From: Hoylesella oralis ATCC 33269
GTDB taxonomy: Bacteria; Bacteroidota; Bacteroidia; Bacteroidales; Bacteroidaceae
Reading direction: 5' to 3'
NCBI RefSeq assembly: GCF_000185145.2
Contig: NZ_GL833116.1
Span: forward strand, 126,501 to 190,500
DNA: 64,000 nt
Shown: piece by piece, positions 17,750-27,056 of the stretch
Position numbering within the stretch: position 1 is the first letter of the stretch
Layout of the letters: the number at the start of each line of letters is the position of its first letter
Program-made: the position numbers and the translations under genes
The notes under the pieces: generated by a model
What the model saw: only the letters and a program-made list of their open reading frames with translations
Told to the model about the DNA's origin: nothing
Database searches by the model: none

Positions 17750-18067
17750 TTAATACCAACTAGCAGATCCACAGCTATCACAGCACCATTTTGCTCCTGA
17801 TTGCCCATTTATCATGGCAAGAGCTGTTTCTTTATTAACTCCTCTAATTATGGTATATCCATTAAATGCTTCGTAAGCGGGTTTGCCACTTCCTCCCACA
17901 GCATGGAATGATCCATGATATGAACCTGTATTAACAGGAGCATTTGAAGGTAAGTACACTCCACATGTTCCACTTCCACCAAGGTCTCCTCCTGTAATTG
18001 ATTTTAGTTCTTCTCTTGTGAGAATTTCTCCTACACTTTGAGTAAAATTTAATCTAAGTTTTTTCAT
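17750..18067 (-). CDS. Double-glycine leader peptide precursor (4 Cys), cluster 1
   Basis: A 105-residue small protein. The leader ends LTREELKSITGG (Gly26-Gly27), the form of the Bacteroidales natural-product precursor family TIGR04149, and is the expected cutting site for the C39 exporter. The predicted core is 78 residues, rich in Gly, Ser and Asn, with Cys35 and a C-terminal cluster WCCDSC (Cys95, Cys96, Cys99), so two disulfides are possible. It lies after the VKOR-type gene and before the TlpA-like gene. No lanthionine-type Thr/Ser-Cys pattern stands out. The mature activity (bacteriocin, signal or surface peptide) is unknown. Confidence 0.8.
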   Translation of the reverse strand: MKKLRLNFTQSVGEILTREELKSITGGDLGGSGTCGVYLPSNAPVNTGSYHGSFHAVGGSGKPAYEAFNGYTIIRGVNKETALAMINGQSGAKWCCDSCGSASWY

Positions 18068-18140
18068 AAGATTTTTTTAAAATTAAAATTATAGTTTACC
18101 TCTTTGATAAACCAATTTGCTTTCAGGCATGTATCGCGAA

Positions 18141-19769
18141 TTATACCGAAAGAAAATATCGTATGTCTTCTACTGAATATATTTCTGGTAGTAGATGGCT
18201 ATTAATAAAAAAGGTAGGCGTAAATTCAATATTAGTTTTATCACACCACTCTCGCATCGCTATTATCGCAGGTATCTGTTCATTCAGTTTATCTTGAGCA
18301 AGTGGATATAACTTTAAAAAATCATCATATTTTTTTTCTTTTGCAAGATACCAATTATCAAGAGCATCTTCTATTGAAATAGCACTATTTTGTTGTAATG
18401 CCAATAAAGCTTTGACAGGTTTATTTCTGTAATCTTCATCTGCTTCTGTTGCTGTAAAAATAATCTGTAACCTTATATCAGGATTACTGGCTAATAGTTT
18501 ATCAATGATAGGGTGAGCTTTGGCACACGGCCTACAATAAGGATTGCATACTTTAATCATATGAATTTTTCCGTAGGGGTTTCCTATTGTTATACCTAAA
18601 CCCTCTGTCGGTTCTGTGATATGTTTTTGTTTGGCAAGTAGTGCTTCAAAAATTTGAGGATTATGTTTTAAACGTTGTAAACTATGTAAATAAAGCTTTG
18701 AATCTTTTGATTTTTCAAATGCAGGAAGCAAAATATATACAGCCAAGAAAACAGTACTCATGCTAATCAGATAAGGAAATATAGTAGAAAGTGAAACGAC
18801 AGAGAAAAATCCGCCTGCTAACGATGTCACAAAGAGCAGGACCAACACCAATTGTACACTGAGGCACATCGGGCACCACTGTTTTACTATCCTAGCTTGG
18901 TAATAGATGGAATAAACCGTATAAGGTAGCGCTATAACATTTATCCAAGCTGCCACTGAAAGAAGCTGAGAATTAATAAGTCCCCCGGCGAGTAATACTG
19001 CCAATACTCCCATAAAATAACTAAACCCAATGCCAGACCAATGAAAGCCAAATATTTTTGATCCTTTTGAATGCAGTATGGCTGCACAATTTGTTTTACC
19101 TCCATGGACACAAACTTTTTGTAATTTAGGGTTATACTGGTCTATTTCATAAAGAATCAGTAATGCTCCCGCAATAGCCCCTGCAAGTGTTATACAAGCA
19201 TACAAAACGGGGAAAAGTGCATCAATGCCTATTCTTAAAAATGCGACAAGTGATAACATTAAAGTAAGTATGGGGATGGTAAACACCTGTACATTATTTA
19301 TCATGCATGTTCTTTTTTCTTTCTTTAAAGTAATAGAATACTCTTTCTCTCCAGCATCTTCACCTACTTCGTATAGTTGTACATAATTTGTAAAAAGTGT
19401 TATAAATTTTCCTAAAGAAATTATTTCAACTTTATGTGATTCCGGATTGTGCCATTCTACTTTGTTAGAATTTATTCGATAAATTAGAGTAAACAAGGGT
19501 GAATGAGTATTCTCCCCTATTGTTTGGGCAATAAAAGGAGTTGGCAATTCAATTAACTTTTCCTGTTCCTTTACTCGAATTGACATATTCTTAACTCTAT
19601 AATTCTGTAAAACATCACTTATTGATAATAAACTCGGATAGTCAGGATGTTCTAACAAACTAGTAACCAAAGTTGTTTTAGTAATCGGCACATCAAGTGC
19701 TTTACAAAGAAGGTATGCCGTTTCTTCGCAATTGTTGAGCGGATTAATTAAGGATTCAAGTAGTTTCAT
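18141..19769 (-). CDS. Fusion of C39-like domain, VKOR membrane domain and thioredoxin domain (cluster 1)
   Basis: A 542-residue protein in three parts. Residues 1-135 resemble a C39 peptidase fold but lack the Cys in DCGP and the usual His/Asp pattern, so the domain is inactive as peptidase. Residues about 155-345 hold five or so membrane segments with the VKOR cysteines Cys220, Cys228 and the CPMC centre (299-302). A C-terminal DsbA/DsbG-like thioredoxin domain has CRPC at 412-415 and a Thr-Pro (TPTFF) loop. It should oxidise thiols of exported peptides and pass electrons to quinone. It lies 73 bases before the Cys-rich precursor, a telling position. Paralogue at 44189-45820. Confidence 0.85.
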   Translation of the reverse strand: MKLLESLINPLNNCEETAYLLCKALDVPITKTTLVTSLLEHPDYPSLLSISDVLQNYRVKNMSIRVKEQEKLIELPTPFIAQTIGENTHSPLFTLIYRINSNKVEWHNPESHKVEIISLGKFITLFTNYVQLYEVGEDAGEKEYSITLKKEKRTCMINNVQVFTIPILTLMLSLVAFLRIGIDALFPVLYACITLAGAIAGALLILYEIDQYNPKLQKVCVHGGKTNCAAILHSKGSKIFGFHWSGIGFSYFMGVLAVLLAGGLINSQLLSVAAWINVIALPYTVYSIYYQARIVKQWCPMCLSVQLVLVLLFVTSLAGGFFSVVSLSTIFPYLISMSTVFLAVYILLPAFEKSKDSKLYLHSLQRLKHNPQIFEALLAKQKHITEPTEGLGITIGNPYGKIHMIKVCNPYCRPCAKAHPIIDKLLASNPDIRLQIIFTATEADEDYRNKPVKALLALQQNSAISIEDALDNWYLAKEKKYDDFLKLYPLAQDKLNEQIPAIIAMREWCDKTNIEFTPTFFINSHLLPEIYSVEDIRYFLSV

Positions 19770-19828
19770 GCACTAAAAATAAGTTGAATATGAATAATTT
19801 ATATTAGAAAGAATAACAGATTTGATGA

Positions 19829-20593
19829 TTATAAAAAATTTCTCGCAATTATATTGTATGAAGTATCAACTGCAAGTATGTATTCTCTAGTGAGTTTAGA
19901 CAAATAACTATCAAAAGAGAGACTCTCCCATAAATGAAACACATAAGCTTCCGGAAAAGATAAATTTTTCTGAAAAAGCATTTTTAAATCTTCCTGAAAA
20001 TAAGAAGGGTAGAAAAAGCTCCTTTCAGGTTCAATATGAATAGTGTTAGGGTATAATTCGGCTATTTTTAATGGCACTCTTACAGAATGTTCTGCCCAAT
20101 ATATATCTTTCCCTTTAGATCTAAAGTGCTTATATGTCGAGAGCCAATATTGTATAAATTTACTCCCTTTTTCAGCAAGTATAACAGCATTGCAAAGACC
20201 ATGTTCTTCGCCATTGTGTAACAATTCTTTAGCCATAACACAAGAATTATTAAGTAGGTTTGTAAAAGGTCTTAAGCAAATAGTATCAATATCTAGATAT
20301 ATTCCACCATACTTAAACAAGATCATTAGTCTTATAACATCAGACTTATGCGCATAATGATAAAGTTTATTACCATATATCTGTCGAGGAACAGAAATTA
20401 ATATTGGTTCAACATATTTTTTAGCTTTCCCCCACCAATACCCTTGTGGTTCATATTTATAATAAAAATAAATCTTATCGGGTTCATTTATTTCATATGC
20501 TGATTTAATAGCTAAATAATGAAAAATAGAAAATGGTCTGTTACCAAATTTTTTTTCTAATCCAAAAATAAAATGTATAATATTAGGCACCAT
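19829..20593 (-). CDS. GT32-type glycosyltransferase (DXD motif)
   Basis: A 254-residue protein that starts MVPNIIHFIFG and carries YGGIYLDIDT (DXD at residues 101-103), the core of the GT32/DXD sugar-transferase family, which uses nucleotide-sugars with a metal ion. No membrane segment. It lies between the GT71-like gene and the VKOR fusion in operon 1. Sugar donor and acceptor are unknown; transfer onto the secreted peptide or onto a glycan made by the neighbours are both possible. Confidence 0.75.
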   Translation of the reverse strand: MVPNIIHFIFGLEKKFGNRPFSIFHYLAIKSAYEINEPDKIYFYYKYEPQGYWWGKAKKYVEPILISVPRQIYGNKLYHYAHKSDVIRLMILFKYGGIYLDIDTICLRPFTNLLNNSCVMAKELLHNGEEHGLCNAVILAEKGSKFIQYWLSTYKHFRSKGKDIYWAEHSVRVPLKIAELYPNTIHIEPERSFFYPSYFQEDLKMLFQKNLSFPEAYVFHLWESLSFDSYLSKLTREYILAVDTSYNIIARNFL

Positions 20594-20664
20594 AAAGTAA
20601 TTTTTTTAATTAAAAAACAAAATAACATTAATGGAATCTAAAATGATTATAAATATAATTTGTT

Positions 20665-21738
20665 TTATTCGTTAAAGAGGAAAGATTTAAATAAGAACTC
20701 TTTATAAAATTTTTTATTCCTTATAAATTTAAGATGTTCTAAACATCTTATTTCAATATCATCAAAAACATCTGTAAATTTTTCGATCAACACATCTCCT
20801 TCCAAATCAACAACATAATGTTTTCCGTTATGTGAAAGTTGAAATTTGACATCCGAATTGGGAGTACGATATGACTTTATTATTTCCCATTTTTTTTCAT
20901 TGTCCTTTGTCGCATGATATTTTATTAGGTTTCTATGAAGGAATAAAGGATTATCTTTATTATCATATTGTAACATTGTAAATCCAATAAACTTATTATT
21001 ATTCATAAACCCACAACTTCCTGGTGGCTTCTGCATAAAATAGAATGGGGTATTTAACGCCATCCAAGAAAACCTAAAAGTATCTTTGTCTCCTAATAAT
21101 AATCTGTAAAATATATATGATAGTTTATTCATTTCTAAACATAAATTCATCTCCTTCCAACATTTTGCTTTATTAATGACTATTTGACCGCTTTCTTGTT
21201 CTCGCATATATCTATATTCAACGTCCATAATCTCCCATATTGGATTTTCTTTTGAAGTATATGTGTAATCAGGCCAGAAAATAGCATTGTATTTTTTATA
21301 TTCAGGAAGTTCAAATAAAAATTCTGGATTTCTAAGAGGTATATTATCCGCGTCAAGAAAGAAAATTTCTTGAAAAGAACAGTAAAAAATAGATAGAACT
21401 TTAAGTGAATAACCTGTGCAATTTGTATAGCCAAATTGATTTAGATCTCTACAAATTACTTTTTTCTTTTTTAATTCTTTTATACAATCAGCATTTAATT
21501 CATTGCCTTTATAAAAAAGTTCAACAGGTAAATTACATCCTGTTTCTCTCAGCATTGATATTGTAACCCAAGCGTCTGTAAAATATTTGATCCCACCAGC
21601 ACACATAACAACACCTCTTTTGTTTGGAAATTTTGGGCAAGGTTCAATGTTATTTATTGTCCTCTTCAGATAGCGCTTTAGTTTTAGCATATCCGAAGCT
21701 GTTATGTAGTAGTCTCTATAAATATATTTAGGCAGCAT
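20665..21738 (-). CDS. GT71/MNN1-like glycosyltransferase
   Basis: A 357-residue protein with ..WVTISMLRETGCNLPVELFYKG.. , FFLDADN (DXD at residues 129-131) and ..SGQIVINK.. , the order seen in the alpha-mannosyltransferase family GT71 (PF11051, fungal Mnn1/Mnn2) and its bacterial relatives. It is the first gene of operon 1 and has a promoter-like sequence 31-60 bases before the ATG. Cytosolic by prediction. Family assignment rests on motif recognition; the sugar is unknown. Confidence 0.65.
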   Translation of the reverse strand: MLPKYIYRDYYITASDMLKLKRYLKRTINNIEPCPKFPNKRGVVMCAGGIKYFTDAWVTISMLRETGCNLPVELFYKGNELNADCIKELKKKKVICRDLNQFGYTNCTGYSLKVLSIFYCSFQEIFFLDADNIPLRNPEFLFELPEYKKYNAIFWPDYTYTSKENPIWEIMDVEYRYMREQESGQIVINKAKCWKEMNLCLEMNKLSYIFYRLLLGDKDTFRFSWMALNTPFYFMQKPPGSCGFMNNNKFIGFTMLQYDNKDNPLFLHRNLIKYHATKDNEKKWEIIKSYRTPNSDVKFQLSHNGKHYVVDLEGDVLIEKFTDVFDDIEIRCLEHLKFIRNKKFYKEFLFKSFLFNE

Positions 21739-21768
21739 TTTGATTATTTAAGTTACTGAATTATTTTA

Positions 21769-21800
21769 CAAAAATATGATATTTATAATATAAATTCAAG
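21769..21800 (-). promoter_or_regulatory. Predicted promoter of operon 1
   Basis: On the minus strand CTTG (21797-21800), 20 bases, then TATTTTTG (21769-21776). The second box fits TAnnTTTG and the spacing fits the Bacteroidetes consensus; the first box has one mismatch. It lies about 30 bases upstream of the GT71-like start at 21738, and no other start of transcription is obvious before the exporter genes. Confidence 0.5.
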
Positions 21801-21838
21801 TAATTATACTTTTTTAACTAATGGCTGATCCGAAGTAA

Positions 21839-22092
21839 CTATTCAGTTCCCCACTTGGCTTTGCCCTGAGCGAAACGGGAAATAACATTTTTCATCTTAG
21901 CACTCTATATCTGCCTGAAAAAGGTTACCTTTGGAGCGGCAAGTAAGTAGGCCATAATTTGCAATGGTCTTTCGAGACCAATATTCAGTTTGGTTTCGCA
22001 TGCCCGTAGAGTGATAATTGGTCGTAGGAGACCTTATAGGAGAGTACATAGTCTTAGGAGCATCGGACTTGCCTTTTTTAACAAAGTTCAGT
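21839..22092 (+). other. Leader region of the IS110 remnant, possible bridge-RNA region
   Basis: About 250 bases without a convincing gene, directly before the IS110-type transposase. In IS110 elements the non-coding left end encodes the bridge (seeker) RNA. The stretch holds short repeats such as GGTCTTTCGAGACC (21968-21981), a 6-bp palindromic hairpin. Assigning an RNA here is inference from the family. Confidence 0.3.
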
Positions 22093-23454
22093 ATGGCACG
22101 CAAGGCAGAGAAGGAAAAGACGAGGGATGGCTTGAAGCTGAAGATAGTCAATCCCAACGCAGCAGGTATTGACATCGCCTATGGCGAGATGCAGGTCTGC
22201 GTACCCGAGGACCGGGACGGTGAGAACAACCGCTGTTTCGGAAGTTTCACATGCGACTACGAGAAGATTGCCTCATGGCTTAAAGCCTGTGGCATCACCA
22301 CGGTGGCGATGGAATCGACAGGCTCCTATTGGGTTGGCCTGTACTTCCTGCTTGAGGAGAGGGGTTTCGATGTGCTTCTGGCGAATGCGAAAGAGGTGAA
22401 GAACGTCTCGGGCAAGAAGACCGACGAGGCTGACGCCGAGTGGATAATGCTCATGCACAGCTATGAGCCTGCTGACGCCTAGCTTTTATCCCGATGCCGC
22501 CCGCGGTATCCGTGAGCTTGCTCGCCACCGTGACAATATGTTCTACAGTGCGGGCAAAGAGGTACAACACATGCAGAAGTCCCTTGTACTGATGAACATC
22601 AAAGTAGACACCGTCATCAGCGACATCCTCGGCAAGTCGGGGAAAGCCATCATCGAGGCAATACTTTAGGGAAACCACGAACCGAAATCACTGGCACAGC
22701 TGGTGGACAGGCGCTGCAAGGCAAGCTGCGAGACAATTGAGAAGTCGCTTGAGGGAACATGGGACACCGTGCACCTTTTTGAATTGCGACAGTCATATGA
22801 CCTTTATAAGTGTATCCATACTCAGATAGCCGACTGCGAGGCGGAAATAGACAGATTGCTGGGTAGCTATACCGACGTCTGCGGAACGGACATGCAGAAC
22901 TACAGCCCGACCAACAAGCGTGTGGCCAGGAAGGATGCCATATCTTTTGATGCCGAGAAGCACGCCTTTTCCATGTGGGGCGTGAATGTAATGTCGGTTC
23001 CGGGAATGAGTCTGGGAGCACTTGCAGTCCTCATGAGAGAGCTGGGGAATGGCTTTGCAGAGAAATTCACTTTCGCCAAGAGCTTCTGCAAGTGGTGCAA
23101 CCTCGTGCCCAACAACAAAATATCCGGTGGTAAACTCCTGTCAAGCAAAGTGCCGAAGCAGAAGAACAGGGTCGGTCAGGTGTTCAGGCTATATGTGCAA
23201 ATACCGTGAAAAGCTCAAGGAACGGCATCGGGGTGTATTTCAGGAGGCAGAAGTCGAAGGTCGGACATCTGCAAGCCATCGTTGCCACAGCCAACAAGAT
23301 TGCAAGAATCTTCTATGCCATGATAACCAAAAAGAAACCATTCGACGAACGTAAGGTCGGACTTGACGATAAAGAACTACTTCTGAGAAAGATCACACTA
23401 GCTCAAAGAATATTGGACAGGCTGAACCTTAGGCTCTCTGTTGCGGAAGAATGA
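22093..23454 (+). pseudogene. IS110-family transposase, frameshifted
   Basis: The ATG at 22093 starts an N-terminal RuvC-like domain with AGIDIAYGEMQVCV, ..TVAMESTGSYW.. and ..NAKEVKNVSGKKTDEADAEW.. , diagnostic of IS110-family DEDD transposases. The frame breaks near 22465. A TAG at 22667-22669 interrupts the second piece. The third part has the C-terminal Tnp20 motif (..MSVPGMSLGALAVL.. , ..KSFCKWCNLVPNN..) and shifts again near 23195, where the catalytic Ser region also seems to have lost bases. Three lesions make it dead. It lies between secretion cluster 1 and the RIT element. Confidence 0.8.
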
Positions 23455-23537
23455 GAAATGTTATATAGGAGCAATCGGTCATACTTTCTTTTAGTAGTAC
23501 ATTATAATGGAAAGGAAGATCATCATGTATCTCATCA

Positions 23538-23567
23538 ATTATTATTCAAAGTAGTATCATATCAAAA
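23538..23567 (+). repeat. Left terminal inverted repeat of the RIT element
   Basis: The 30 bases from 23538 (ATTATTATTCAAAGTAG..) match the reverse complement of 27027-27056 at 26 positions, with mismatches at positions 9, 18, 20 and 21 of the repeat. Sequence outside the repeat does not match. Confidence 0.75.
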
Positions 23568-23686
23568 TATACAAGAGCATATATTCTGTAAAGCACTGAT
23601 TTATACGTTATATTTATTGTTCTTTTGATAAAGAACTTTTGATATTTACATATATTTGTTTCTTCGTTCAATTAAATTCAAACACG

Positions 23687-24938
23687 ATGGAAACAAAATC
23701 ATTAACAATTCTCATCAATGAGTGCGTAATGCTCATGAGGGATGTAGGTTACTCAGAAAAATCAATTCTGAGATTCAAGCAAATCTGGGACTCTAAATTG
23801 AACCACTTTATGTCTGTAAAAGGATTTGAACATTACAGTATTTCAATCGGAGAGGCATTTCTTGCCACCTTGCCGGAGGAAAAGGTGTTGATGTCATCTC
23901 ATCTGCGGCGCAGTATCACCATTCTGGACAGCGTCCTTCAGTCTGGTAGTATTAGTCGGTATATTCCTCAAAAACAAAAATTTGATTTCAGTGGTAAAAT
24001 CGGTTCTGTTTTCTTGCAATTAATAGACTACAAGAGAGCCATGCGAGTTTCCCAAGGTACCCTTTATGTTTACACCAGGGTGCTTGGTCGCCTTTTGACA
24101 TTCTTGCATCTTAAATCCATTGACACGTTAGAGGATGTGAGCGATAAACTCTTGTTGGAGTTCGTTGATTCCAGTCAAAACAATCCCAGTCAATCGCTTT
24201 CAAGTGGTAAAAGGGCTGTGCAAATTCCTTGTTGAACAAGGGCATAAACCGCCATACTTTGGGATGCTGGTCAAGGGTTTCAAATTCCCAATGAGAGAGA
24301 AACTTCCCTCTGTGTATTCCACAGAGGAGATAACCGCCATAGGCAATGCCATCAATCGTAAAGAACTGGGTGGGAAGCGTCTTTATGCAGCATTTCTGTT
24401 GGGAGCAATATTAGGACTCAGGCGATCAGATATTATCAATCTTACATTCAGCAATATTGATTGGGAACATAATACCATTTCTCTTTTTCAAGAAAAAACA
24501 AAGAGACGGGTTGAACTTCCTCTTACTAAGGAAGTTGGAAGTGCGCTTATAGATTATCTAAAGAATGAACGGAAGAACGACTGTTCTAACAAACATGTAT
24601 TCTTGACTTTGAAACCACCTTATCAAAAGATGTCGGTGAATACACTTTATGTCGGGATTCAAACTGCGATATGGACTTCTGGGATTAATGTCAAACGTCG
24701 GCATCATGGCATGCATGCCATGCATGCCATGCATGCCATGCGTCATTCTCTTGCAACACGCCTTCTGAAAGATGGGCAACCACTGCCAATGATAGCAAAC
24801 GTGCTCGGTCATTCCTCTTCCAATTCAACTAAGTCATACTTGAGAGTGGACATGGCCGGACTTAAAAAATGCTTGCTTCTCATACCTCTCGTCCCTTTGA
24901 CATTTTATGAGCAGAAAGGAGGAATATTCTATGAGTAA
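23687..24938 (+). pseudogene. First RIT tyrosine recombinase (RitA-like), frameshifted
   Basis: The first frame (ATG at 23687, METKSLTIL..) encodes the N-terminal SAM-like DNA-binding part. It goes out of frame near 24190-24200 and stops at 24233. The second frame carries on (..GLCKFLVEQGHKP..) with the catalytic domain: ..ILGLRRSDIINL.. (first Arg), the box-II region with MRHSLATRL, LGHSS and the nucleophile Tyr in KSYLRVD. The HxxR region is expanded by a 9-base repeat that codes Met-His-Ala (24711-24741). With the frameshift, the protein is unlikely to be made whole. Confidence 0.75.
24711..24741 (+). repeat. 9-bp tandem repeat inside the recombinase catalytic box
   Basis: ATGCATGCC is present three times in a row (24711-24719, 24720-24728, 24729-24737) and starts a fourth time. 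It codes Met-His-Ala repeats directly before Met-Arg-His, so it duplicates the histidine of the HxxR motif. One unit would give the normal spacing. Slipped-strand replication is the likely cause. Confidence 0.85.
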
Positions 24939-25914
24939 TGAATCTTTTGTTTTTACAAGTCCTCTCGGTCCATTGATGAATGAATATCTTTGTGTAAAAA
25001 GACATCAGAATGTTGGTATCAGAAGTATCCTGACCGTATTTTACGAACTGGACAAAATGCCATCGGTGCAGCGTATGCAGGATGTGGCAATCACTCAAGA
25101 CATCTATCTGAAATGGCTTGAAAACGTCGGTATATGCAGTGAGCGCACAAGATATGCCAAAATACTTATTCTCAGACAATTTTCGCAGTTTATGTGTCAT
25201 ATGGGATATGCCTCGTACATACCATCATTGCCCAAACGACCAAAAACATCCTATATTCCCCACGTCTACTCGGAGCAAGAGGTGAAAAGCCTGTTCAATG
25301 CCATCGATAACACTCTCTTGCAATGCCGCCACAATACCACATGTCTGATTGGTCTGCCTGTCATTTTCAGATTCCTGTATTATTGTGGCGCACGTGTAGG
25401 AGAAGTTTTGGCAATTAGGAATTCCGATGTCAATATATCGGAAGGATTTATTACTCTGACAAAAACCAAGAATCGCAAGCACCGCCTGATCCCTCTCAAT
25501 GAGCAAATGAAAGAGGTTCTATGTACATATATGCATTACAGGGATAAGATGCCGTTGGATTCATCCGCAGAACCTGATTCGTACTTGTTTGTCAACCATC
25601 GGGGAGAGAAAATATCGCATGCCGCTGTCTACAAACGCTTCAGGGAAATACTGAAAGTCTGTGGTATCACGCATGCCGGGCATGGAGAAGGACCACGTGT
25701 ACATGATTTGCGGCACACATTTGCAGTCCACTCAGTATATCACATGGTAAAATCTGGTATGGACATCTATACAGCCTGGCCTATCATATCCACCCTCCTC
25801 GGTCATCATGACATCTATTCAACAGAACATTATATCCGTCTGGCATTGGAAATTTATCCGGCTCTCTATCAAGCTGGTGGTGACAAGTTAGCTACAATAT
25901 TTCCAGATATATAA
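24931..25914 (+). CDS. Second RIT tyrosine recombinase (RitB-like)
   Basis: About 327 residues from the ATG at 24931, chosen because AAAGGAGGAA (24915-24924) is a good ribosome-binding site with suitable spacing and because the gene then overlaps the previous stop. It has a full phage-integrase domain: ..YYCGARVGEVLAIR.. with the first catalytic Arg, HDLRHTFAVH (HxxR) and the C-terminal ..LLGHHDIYSTEHYIRL.. with the nucleophile Tyr. Likely acts with the two flanking recombinases to cut and join the RIT ends. Intact. Confidence 0.8.
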   Translation: MSNESFVFTSPLGPLMNEYLCVKRHQNVGIRSILTVFYELDKMPSVQRMQDVAITQDIYLKWLENVGICSERTRYAKILILRQFSQFMCHMGYASYIPSLPKRPKTSYIPHVYSEQEVKSLFNAIDNTLLQCRHNTTCLIGLPVIFRFLYYCGARVGEVLAIRNSDVNISEGFITLTKTKNRKHRLIPLNEQMKEVLCTYMHYRDKMPLDSSAEPDSYLFVNHRGEKISHAAVYKRFREILKVCGITHAGHGEGPRVHDLRHTFAVHSVYHMVKSGMDIYTAWPIISTLLGHHDIYSTEHYIRLALEIYPALYQAGGDKLATIFPDI

Positions 25915-25922
25915 AATTGATT

Positions 25923-26960
25923 ATGAAACAGATAAATAACATCACAGATATGGCTCTGCTGCTCAAGGATTTCTTTGAAACATATCTACCTAAAGAGAGA
26001 GGAGTAAGCAGCCACACGATACGCAGTTACAGTGCAACCTTTCAAAGTCTTTACGCTTTCTTTAAAGACAATAAAGGCATCCGAGCCAACAAACTATTCG
26101 TCAAGGATTTGTCTCGGAGGAGCATCAATGACTATCTTAATTGGTTGGAGATGAAAAAAGGCAATAAGGTTCCGGCCCGTAACTCACGACTTGCATCCGT
26201 TAAGGCATTTTGCCATTACGCACAGTACAAGGATTTTAAGAATATCGCAAGATGGCAGGAAATTTTGTCAATAAAATCAAAGAAATCCGATATGCCTTGT
26301 ATATCTTTTCTTACCCAGGAAGGAATGAAGACGCTACTGTCAGAGGTGCCAACCGATACAATACAAGGTAGACGGCATCTTGCTATTCTGGCCTTCTTGT
26401 ATGATACCGGTGCCCGGGCCAATGAACTTATCTCGTTCTCTGCACACAATCTTAATCTGACGAAACCCTATCATGTCGTTTTGTCGGGCAAAGGACGTAA
26501 AAAACGGATTGTTCCCATACATGAGAAACTTGTATTGATTCTCAAGGCTTATATGAAAGATACCAATATTGAACCAGACAATATTAGTAAGCAACCTCTG
26601 TTCGTCAATATCCATGGTAGAAGGCTGACATCGGCCGGCTTAACCCACATCATCATGATGTATGCAGATAAAGTCAGAGAGAAACATCCTGCACTAATGC
26701 CGGAGAGACTATCACCTCATTCATTTCGGCACTCCAAAGCAACCCACCTGCTACAGGCTGGAATGAATATCATATACATCAGAGACTTTCTCGGCCATTC
26801 TTCCGTTAAGACAACCGAAACTTATGTCAGAATGGACAGTGAGCAGAAACGTAAAGCACTAGAAGCTGCAGCTGCCGACATCATACCTCAATCACAGGCT
26901 ATCGAGATATGGAATGACGATGAGAAACTTTTGAATTGGCTCAAAGGATTGGGCAAATAA
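25923..26960 (+). CDS. Third RIT tyrosine recombinase (RitC-like)
   Basis: A 345-residue tyrosine recombinase starting at the ATG 25923, 8 bases after the previous stop. Key residues are visible: ..YDTGARANELISF.. (Arg), ..LSGKGRKKRIVP.. (Lys on the beta hairpin), HSFRHSKATH (HxxR), LGHSSVKTTETYVRM (His and nucleophile Tyr). It is like XerC/D in layout. The downstream inverted repeat (27027-27056) ends the element about 67 bases after its stop. Intact. Confidence 0.8.
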   Translation: MKQINNITDMALLLKDFFETYLPKERGVSSHTIRSYSATFQSLYAFFKDNKGIRANKLFVKDLSRRSINDYLNWLEMKKGNKVPARNSRLASVKAFCHYAQYKDFKNIARWQEILSIKSKKSDMPCISFLTQEGMKTLLSEVPTDTIQGRRHLAILAFLYDTGARANELISFSAHNLNLTKPYHVVLSGKGRKKRIVPIHEKLVLILKAYMKDTNIEPDNISKQPLFVNIHGRRLTSAGLTHIIMMYADKVREKHPALMPERLSPHSFRHSKATHLLQAGMNIIYIRDFLGHSSVKTTETYVRMDSEQKRKALEAAAADIIPQSQAIEIWNDDEKLLNWLKGLGK

Positions 26961-27026
26961 ATCAAAAGTAGAAAATTAAAAGTATAGGTGTAACTATCTG
27001 TCTTGCAACGCTACTTCTAATTATTG

Positions 27027-27056
27027 TTTTGATATTGTGCTACTTTGGATAATAAT
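27027..27056 (-). repeat. Right terminal inverted repeat of the RIT element
   Basis: Partner of 23538-23567; 26 of 30 bases match in inverted orientation. It overlaps the last codons of the minus-strand pcfK-like frame, whose stop at 27040 is therefore provided by the element. Confidence 0.75.

Larger units (their letters stand above)
23538..27056 (+). mobile_element. RIT element (three tyrosine recombinases in tandem)
   Basis: Three consecutive, overlapping or near-overlapping tyrosine recombinase genes are bounded by a 30-bp inverted repeat: 23538-23567 and 27027-27056, 26 of 30 bases matching. This is the pattern of RIT (recombinase in trio) elements. The right end lies inside a pcfK-like gene whose frame is cut there. 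The first recombinase is frameshifted, so the element is probably no longer mobile on its own. Confidence 0.8.

Noticed and set aside
24700..24750. CRISPR-like short repeat array
   Set aside because: The 9-bp repeat is in frame within a recombinase gene, without spacers; no CRISPR array or cas gene is seen anywhere in the window.
24558..24812. Minus-strand frame with Met-His-Gly repeats
   Set aside because: It is the reverse strand of the 9-bp repeat in the RitA-like gene, not a separate protein.
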